A DNA stretch of 64,000 bases from Saccoglossus kowalevskii (lineage: Eukaryota; Hemichordata; Enteropneusta; Harrimaniidae), in the NCBI RefSeq assembly GCF_000003605.2, contig NW_003126392.1:121064-185063 (forward strand). Reading direction: 5' to 3'. The position numbers and the translations under genes are program-made. This document shows, piece after piece, positions 60,101 through 64,000 of the stretch. Each line of letters begins with the position of its first letter. Position 1 is the first letter of the stretch. The notes under the pieces were generated by a model, which saw only the letters and a list, made by a program, of their open reading frames with translations, was not told the origin of the DNA and made no database searches.

Positions 60101-62631
60101 ACAAAAATAGCCGAATGTTTTGAGTAAAAACAGAACATTGACGCAAATTAGGTCTGTTGGCTTCAAAAATAGGGTTCATTTCCAGAAATATTTAAAAATA
60201 TAAGAAAAAAAGTGCAGACCAATTTGGGCGAGAAAGTCTAGTGAAAAGTTTAAAAATAGTATTGTCCACAAAACATAGCTGAAAGACCTTTTAATTTTGA
60301 ATAACTCTGCCAAAAATTAAGTCGGGTGTTTTCAATATTAGCTGAAAAAAACTAAATTGCAGCCTCTTGTTAAAAATACTTCTCAGATTTAGTCATCCAG
60401 AAAATTGTCTTATGACTGGCACCCCTCATATTGAAGAGCGCCCTCTACATGTTACCCTGTCTATTTTATATCATCGCCTTTGTGATATCTAGGTCATTGT
60501 CCCTACTCATCTGTTTCTCTGAGGGTTTTTCTACATGACAATACAATGCTTTGTCAACAAAATGAACCTTTCTATAGGTTGACGTTTATAACTACTCAAT
60601 GTTGTATCACAAGCAATTATATAAATGAAGTCGTCTAGGTGTATATGCCATGCCAGCAAAGGTACGATCACAATCACTTAAATACATACTACTGTACTAC
60701 TAACATCATTTCGTCTCAATGGTAAAATAAACGTGCATTGTTCTATATGACTGACCTATCGCAATCAGTCACTTCCCATTGGTGGTTTAAATAATACATG
60801 TATACTTAAATAATTAGATCAGCATAATTAATCAGTGTTTGCTTTCAATGTAAACAGAATTCTTCTCGGCTGTTTGATGAAGAAATGTATGTACATGCAT
60901 CGAATGTAGGTCACATTCTTTGTTGCCCTCTTACTTTAGTACTTCTATACAATGTAGACATATAAAGAGGCTCTAATGGCACATTTGTCTGGGCACATCT
61001 GTGTCTTGGCTTTTGTTTTCTTTAATGTATCAATGTCCAATTTTTCGTTGTTGGTCTCAAAGTGATTTCATCCCTTTCAGGTGTTTCTTTTAATCCTACA
61101 ACACAATATATAATTGTGGGAGTTTACAGTAAACTAGTTTTAACTTTAACTCAAATACCTACATGTAGTAATTTATATAATATATCCACCAGTGTTGCTT
61201 TGTAGCAATGACGTGTGTAATTTCATGACAGCTATTGTTAGTTAACAATGGGTGCTTCAACCCAGCCCCATCTGACTGAATGTAATAGTGATCCCCACTG
61301 TATATGTATATAATGAGTGTTGACTGCTACTTTTACTGTCACAATTGCTAGGTTTACATGGCAGCTTTTTATCAAAGCCGAACTATTGCTCCTCAAACCA
61401 ATTAACAGGAAATATTTTCTTTTGCTGTTGTACTTTGTAGGAGAAGTTTGGCCAGTTTTGTTTTGTTTCGTACCTGTATTCTCGTTTACATGGTTTGGGC
61501 CAGACTGGGACTCAGTTCTATCAGAGTTCAACCCTGGAGGTTTATTGAGATGAATGCTTTTACACGGCTATTTTGTTTGGCTCTGATAAAATACTGTTGT
61601 AAAATGAGGTTCATGTCACATGCATACTGATAGCTGTTTGAAAGTGCTGAACTGTGCAGGGGAAAATGATCTCACACTGTGCCAATGAGTTTCATGAACT
61701 TTTCACCTCAATCAAGGTTATCTAAGGACAAACAATCACTGCAGTATAGTACATTGATGCATGCATGTCTGGAGGGAAGTGTGCCCTCTAAGCTGATCTG
61801 ATGTGTCACAGGACTCGCAGAGATTATTCCTGCACACAATTATTCCTGTGTTAAAAACAACTGGCATGTCGTTGACAAGAAAATTATACATTGATGGATT
61901 TATCTCGAAAAAACATTTTATTAGTCCCTGTTCAAACATAGTCCTGAAGGTTTTGCACAAAATGATCCAGACAGTATTTCTGGTGAATAGAACATAATGT
62001 TGAAACAGCAGGAGTCCAGTGTACGCTGCCTTGATGGTTAATATACAATCAAGAATGGTTGTAGTTATATATGCTCTATTAACCTTGTTGCATCGATTAT
62101 ACAAGATTGAAATCCTGACTACTCAGAATATGCATGAATTGACAACTTTTTTCTGATTGTCTACTCACCAACAATGTTTAGTTAAAATCTCTACAGTTTG
62201 GGACAAATCATTGTCTATTGATGTTTAGGCACACATAACCCACTAGTTTGATGCTGTAACCGTCACGTGACAGTAAGCCCTTTCATCTATGACTGGTTCA
62301 CATCCATCCATCCATCCATACATAAATCAAGGGTATTCCCCATCAGATCTATATGTTAATTTGTTTGTTAATTCTTTCCTCAGATGATGAAGATGAAGCT
62401 GCACCAACAGAGCCAGATAAAAATGACATCCAGAATACGCTACGAATGCTGAGCAGTAAACTGGAGGATTTAACAACTTGTAACGATCTTATTGCAAAAC
62501 ACGGTGCTGCCTTACAGAGGTCATTAAGTGAATTAGAACTTATACAGGACCCAGCTGAAGCTAGCACTAAGATAAAAGCTGTCAATGAGAGAGCTACGTT
62601 ATTTAGAATTACTTCTAATGCAATGATTAAT
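27057..62631 (+). CDS. OSBP: OSBP (oxysterol-binding protein), first three coding exons; 3' part beyond window
   Basis: OSBP exchanges cholesterol/oxysterol and PI4P at ER-Golgi contacts; its PH domain binds Golgi PI4P and Arf1. Coding exons are 27057-27181, 47814-48022 and 62384-62631 (582 bases, 194 residues), with matching phases 2, 1 and 0. The start [12 protein letters not shown] is followed at once by the PH domain: [55 protein letters not shown], then [20 protein letters not shown], nearly identical to human OSBP. Lys/Arg residues of the first strands match the phosphoinositide-binding pattern. Residues about 125-194 match the helical region after the PH domain ([39 protein letters not shown]). 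The long Gly/Ala-rich N terminus of vertebrate OSBP is absent. FFAT and ORD lie beyond the window. It could equally be the pre-duplication OSBP/OSBP2 gene. Confidence 0.95.
28770..29000 (+). repeat. Fragment of repeat R4
   Basis: TTGAAAACTAGCAGTGCAAT, then GCTTTGATACTTGGTATAT and TACCTTGGGT(G/A)GAC match the tandem interior of the repeat at 47025-47572. This copy lacks the AGCTCCGCTGT end. Confidence 0.6.
31629..31656 (+). mobile_element. MITE family A end fragment
   Basis: TTCAGTGAAAATAAAGTGTT followed by CCACAATA is the right tip of family A; the rest is missing or unrecognisable. Confidence 0.45.
32077..32350 (+). repeat. Composite repeat R1, copy 2
   Basis: The body 32102-32350 has inverted tips TTATTATTATACATCT and AGAGGTATAATAATAT, and matches copies 1 and 3 throughout (TTTGTTTTTATTATTAGAGG, CATTCCATATTTGGAAT). 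A short remnant of the flanking hairpin arm (TCAATCGACGTGCAGCGGCA) lies immediately to the left. Confidence 0.75.
36360..36559 (+). mobile_element. MITE family A copy
   Basis: 200 bp, CTATAGAATACTTTATTTTT to AAAGTATTCTACAG, TA each side; interior as in 41878-42085. Confidence 0.8.
36627..36736 (+). mobile_element. MITE family A, left half only
   Basis: CTGTAAAATACTTTATTACT and GATGAGTTGAATGTAAAATAT match the left 110 bases of the family; the right half is gone. It lies 67 bp after another copy in the same orientation. Confidence 0.65.
36826..36919. repeat. 21-bp tandem repeat, about 4 units
   Basis: Unit TATCGTATTTGGAGGTAAATG, with small changes; the last units read TACCATATTTGG. 21 is a multiple of 3, so both strands stay open and create spurious repetitive peptides. 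Confidence 0.9.
37631..39352. repeat. Repeat-filled block bounded by an 18-bp exact inverted repeat
   Basis: TTGGCGATCCGCTCCACT (37631-37648) and its exact reverse complement (39335-39352). Between them lie three diverged units carrying CTTGGCAGGCA(A/G)GTCACACC-like and TTGCCATGGTAACAGC-like words (about 37735, 37920, 38205) and the N gap. It may be one mobile element; superfamily unknown. Confidence 0.55.
38391..38616. other. Assembly gap, 226 N, flanked by duplicated sequence
   Basis: The 55 bases before the gap (38336-38390) and those after it (38617-38672) are the same, except 10 versus 11 G in the poly-G run. The gap is probably false or contains a collapsed repeat. Confidence 0.95.
41252..41370 (+). 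repeat. Dispersed repeat R3, copy 2
   Basis: Matches 15292-15402; see that entry. Both copies are on the plus strand. Confidence 0.55.
41600..42320 (+). repeat. 64-bp minisatellite, 8 units, one interrupted by a MITE
   Basis: Unit contains GTCCTGTAATATACCATGTG and GCATGTGATAAGAGCCTATG. Units start at 41600, 41664, 41728, 41791, 41855 (interrupted), 42129, 42193 and 42257. Units 2 and 4 share GAGATG and TTTCGATTG, while 1 and 3 have GAGGTG and TTTGG, showing a 128-bp dimeric step. Not CRISPR: the repeats are head to tail without spacers. Confidence 0.95.
41878..42085 (+). mobile_element. MITE family A, full-length reference copy inside minisatellite
   Basis: 208-bp core from CTGTGGAATACTTTATTTTT to AAAGTAATCTACAG. 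The uninterrupted units give the empty site AATATACCATG; here TA is present on both sides (41876-41877 and 42086-42087), so the target duplication is TA. Arms are palindromic over much of the length. No coding capacity. Confidence 0.95.
42328..42460 (+). repeat. Short direct duplication next to the minisatellite
   Basis: CACATTGTGGCATGCCTG at 42328 recurs as CACATTGTGGCATTCCTG near 42423, each followed by GAGT(A/T)TACCA and ATTCATG-like sequence; spacing about 95 bp. Confidence 0.55.
44500..45180 (+). repeat. Very diverged tandem array, unit about 250-290 bp
   Basis: The word AAATTCATCAAAATC(A/G)AGCAT recurs near 44773 and 45060, with a weaker form at 44532 (CACCCAAATCAAGCAAAA). Each is followed by text about TTGGTACACAC or CATACTTTGAAAC and by AATGGGACC-like words. 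Related sequence is in the repeat at 54777-55262. Confidence 0.4.
45363..45490. mobile_element. MITE family C-like fragment
   Basis: TATGGTATTTGATCCATTAG, then CATCTCTAATAGAAGTGTGC and a further degenerate arm. Ends not cleanly defined. Confidence 0.45.
47025..47572. repeat. Repeat R4 with AGCTCCGCTGT / ACAGCGGAGCT ends
   Basis: 11-bp exact inverted ends at 47025 and 47562. The interior has about two and a half tandem units of 160 bp (TTTCATGATGATATCTTNAA, TTCTCTAATTTTG(G/A)TGAATA, TTTTTGTCATTTTTGGTAAA). It lies 240 bp upstream of OSBP exon 2. A fragment of the same family is at 28770-29000. Confidence 0.7.
47814..48022 (+). CDS. OSBP: OSBP exon 2 (rest of PH domain)
   Basis: Acceptor TTATATTTCAG, donor GTTGGT (a weak donor, but the only one giving the conserved join). 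209 bases, phase 2 in and 1 out. It encodes [20 protein letters not shown] to [11 protein letters not shown]. The tryptophan of [11 protein letters not shown] is the invariant C-terminal-helix Trp of PH domains. Confidence 0.95.
48374..48448 (+). repeat. Tandem 43-bp duplication
   Basis: CACCACACAAAAAGATTTAC, then TATATTCAAAATGACAACTC occurs twice in succession, with a third partial start. Confidence 0.8.
48814..48828 (-). promoter_or_regulatory. CTCF-like motif
   Basis: The minus strand reads GCCACTAGAGGGCGA, 13 of 14 positions of the CTCF core CCASYAGRKGGCRS. It is in OSBP intron 2, 0.8 kb after exon 2. Related partial cores are at 22071, 22656, 31472, 34918 and 60436. Confidence 0.4.
48935..48953. 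repeat. (TA)n microsatellite
   Basis: About nine TA units in OSBP intron 2. Confidence 0.9.
50355..50485 (+). mobile_element. MITE family C-like copy
   Basis: TACTGTATTTTCTCTATTAG at the left and CTAATAGAACTAATACGGTA at the right, TA at both edges, 131 bp. The interior repeats CTCTAATAGGAGC. Confidence 0.65.
51681..51841. mobile_element. MITE family C-like copy (decayed)
   Basis: TATGGTATTTGTCCCATTAG at the left and CTTCCAATAGAGTAAATACTG at the right; the interior is expanded and diverged. Confidence 0.5.
52575..54637. mobile_element. 2.06-kb TA-flanked TIR element, non-autonomous
   Basis: TACCGTAAAAACTC(A/G)ATTAA, then TTCGCG, starts the left end and the right end is its reverse complement. 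TTAATTCGCG recurs at 52591, 52649 and 52690 on the left, and at 54531, 54574 (as TTCGTG) and 54612 (reversed) on the right, like multiple transposase-binding sites. TA at both tips suggests a Tc1/mariner-type target. The interior is GC-richer, with only short open frames (52909-53112 minus, 53861-54052 plus) that I do not recognise. Confidence 0.8.
54777..55262. repeat. Repeat with TAGTCCCTGTTT ends
   Basis: The left end TAGTCCCTGTTTGACATAGT is itself half of a hairpin with AAACAGGGATA. The right end GAACGGGGACTA is an approximate inverted copy. A lone end-like fragment is at 61921-61945. The interior shares words with 44500-45180. Confidence 0.5.
56448..56830 (-). pseudogene. Cysteine-rich (ZAD-like) protein fragment inside the Mutator-like element
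   Basis: The minus strand reads [20 protein letters not shown], then a stop, then in the same frame [21 protein letters not shown] and [20 protein letters not shown]. The arrangement CxxC, about 45 residues, CxxC, and the flanking words resemble zinc-binding ZAD-type domains of invertebrate proteins; this is recognition by pattern, not by alignment. The in-frame stop (TAG) argues that it is not translated whole, unless an intron removes it. The last open frame ends at 56448. It could be a captured host exon or part of a former transposon protein. Confidence 0.4.
57088..57260 (-). pseudogene. Second, more decayed copy of the cysteine-rich segment
   Basis: In the same orientation as 56481-56650: GCGATTTCAAGGCA, a CTCTTNCAAAC(T/G)AGACATA block and GACGACA(G/T)AGTCG(C/A)TCC occur in both, in order. 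The minus-strand reading [13 protein letters not shown], then a stop, then KRI parallels the other copy. The element therefore contains an internal tandem duplication. Confidence 0.45.
59507..59910 (-). repeat. Composite repeat R1, copy 3, with complete hairpin
   Basis: The body 59507-59783 is the reverse complement of copies 1 and 2. It is joined to a 130-bp near-palindrome (59781-59910) whose arms read TAAGGTTATTAC, CCTCAAAGTATGCAC and back. This is the longest copy. The frame 59680-59970 across it is not a gene. Confidence 0.75.
60011..60258 (+). repeat. Dispersed repeat R2, copy 2
   Basis: Matches 9570-9815; see that entry. It starts TATTAACCTTTTCACCACCA about 100 bp after R1 copy 3. Confidence 0.6.
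62384..62631 (+). CDS. OSBP: OSBP exon 3 (helical region after PH domain)
   Basis: Acceptor TTTCCTCAG, donor GTGAGT; 248 bases, phase 1 in and 0 out. It encodes [20 protein letters not shown] to [17 protein letters not shown]. Human OSBP has the same words with an acidic run at the same place. Confidence 0.95.
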
Positions 62632-64000
62632 GTGAGTACTTATTTTCTCATTTTTACTTAACAAGCGTTTTATGCGCTTTATACATTTTCTGGTAATTGC
62701 TCTGCTGAAATCCTTGTACACATCTCTGTTCCTCTTACTTGTTTAAAGTGCTTGTGCATGTAGTTTACCACCATTAAAACATGATCCGATTTCCTTGAAT
62801 TTTGCAGTATGGTTTTATTGACTACCTTGTGAATAGCACACATTAGGTGACTTTCGGATTACCTTGCCTGTATTTGTGGATGTGTGTATATAGGTATGTT
62901 TGTACATGTATAATTGCAGTTTGTCAGATTTCAATGAAACTTTGGTTGAAATCGGTTCATACTGATTATCTCGTTTGCATAATTAGTGTGCGAGTCTAAT
63001 GAGCGAGTCTGTAAGTGTACGAGTCTGAGTGAAAATTTTGACTGTTAAATTTTGACATGCGTACCATTTCTAAGATGTGCACATTTTTTGTTTTACAATT
63101 TACTTCAAAACGCATGACTGGCAGCCATTTTGTTTTATTGTTCAAATGTCCCTGCCCATTTCTCTTTGATTTGAGAATGGCGAGTACCGGTATTCATATG
63201 TATGACATTAAACCTTATTCAAACTATATTATACCCTAAGTTTATGTTGCAAAATTTTAACATTGATCTATGGATCTACATGTATGCAAATACAACAGTT
63301 TTCTCTCGTTTGTAGGAAATATTTTTAATACCCATTTGTTCACGATGTCAAAGGTCAAATCTTGTACAACTTGTGAAATATTAGTTGCAAATGAAATAAT
63401 CAGTTATGTCAGTTTCTGAAACTGCTCCCACTGGGAAAAGTGAAAATTAAAAAGATTGAAAATGTCAAAATGTCAGTGTTTGAATCATCAGACGGATGAT
63501 GTAATGAACTCATTTGTGACAGCTGAGTAATTGCATTGCCTCCCAACGTCATCTTTTTTTGAAAGATACTGACAACAATTTAATCTTTGTTGCTGGAAAT
63601 TTAATGATGTAACAGTTTTCATGAGGACAACATTTGCAAATGTTAATGTGACCCCCCCCCCCAGTAAAAAGTACACTGCTGCCAATCTCTGATTGTCACT
63701 GAAAATTCATAAAATTTGTCTTCCATAATTAAAGCAGTCTCATTATAAGCAGCACTAAGATCTTAAAAATCCTGTTGAATATTCCTAAGAGACATGCTCT
63801 CTGACCTCTGACCTGTGAATCCAGCTGGTATTGTTTCATGCCTTCCGCTGCATTTGTATGTTACATCCTGTGTGTCACATGCTACGACTAAAGCAAAGCC
63901 GGAATTGGTTTTCTGTAAAGCTGTTTAAGCTGATTTGGAAAGCAAAATACAATTTGACTTTTCTAAGACGTGAGTATATAGTTAAGCATAGATCTGCAGT
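62632..64000 (+). other. OSBP: OSBP intron 3, incomplete
   Basis: Begins GTGAGT and runs off the window. The remaining OSBP exons (rest of the central region, FFAT motif, sterol-binding ORD) are not here. Only short chance frames and a poly-C run at 63651 are visible. Confidence 0.8.

Larger units (their letters stand above)
48023..62383 (+). other. OSBP: OSBP intron 2, 14.4 kb
   Basis: GTTGGT to TTCTTTCCTCAG. It contains the two largest transposon-like elements of the window (52575-54637, 56280-57626) and copy 3 of R1. No nested host gene was recognised. The minus-strand frame 61736-62104 (122 codons) has no homology I know. Confidence 0.85.

Noticed and set aside
61736-62104. 122-codon minus-strand open frame near OSBP exon 3
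   Set aside because: No recognised domain, cysteine placement without pattern, no splice partners.
1-64000. Retrovirus-like, LTR or Polinton elements
   Set aside because: No paired LTRs and no recognisable reverse transcriptase, integrase, capsid or polymerase segment was seen on either strand.

Overview
The window is AT-rich invertebrate metazoan nuclear DNA: small intron-bearing genes, long introns, many short TA-flanked inverted-repeat elements, and three runs of N. No bacterial operon, phage or CRISPR feature is present. The palindrome TACATGTA recurs often, and the genes match bilaterian families. A marine invertebrate (hemichordate- or lophotrochozoan-like) fits, but I cannot name the species.

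Four host genes can be supported. (1) 10923-12155, minus strand: first coding exon of SARM1, the ARM-SAM-TIR NADase of the axon-degeneration and innate-immune pathway; it carries the whole N-terminal regulatory ARM region up to a phase-0 splice donor. No later exon was recognised in 1-10922. (2) 13955-19413, plus strand: a complete five-exon gene for a 339-residue protein of the CCDC117/HCFC1R1 type, with an HCF-1-binding tetrapeptide. (3) 24153-25543, minus strand: a complete two-exon MZT2 (MOZART2) gene, a 118-residue gamma-tubulin-complex protein. (4) 27057 to beyond the right edge, plus strand: the first three coding exons of OSBP (oxysterol-binding protein), encoding the PH domain and the start of the central region, separated by introns of 20.6 and 14.4 kb.

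The genes form two head-to-head pairs, SARM1/CCDC117-like with 1.8 kb between starts and MZT2/OSBP with 1.5 kb between starts. The CCDC117-like gene and MZT2 converge on about 4.7 kb of repeat-rich DNA. The intergenic DNA and introns hold at least three TA-flanked MITE-like families, a 1.35-kb element with perfect 71-bp inverted ends and a 9-bp target duplication (Mutator-like by structure) that carries cysteine-rich protein fragments, a 2.06-kb TA-flanked element, an older foldback element, a three-copy composite repeat, a tRNA-like SINE candidate, and a 64-bp minisatellite interrupted by one MITE.

The most useful leads are a predicted lipid-anchored N terminus on SARM1 in place of a mitochondrial leader, a single protein joining HCFC1R1-like and CCDC117-like blocks, the cargo of the Mutator-like element, the MITE insertion that proves its own target duplication, and a probable false assembly gap at 38391-38616.
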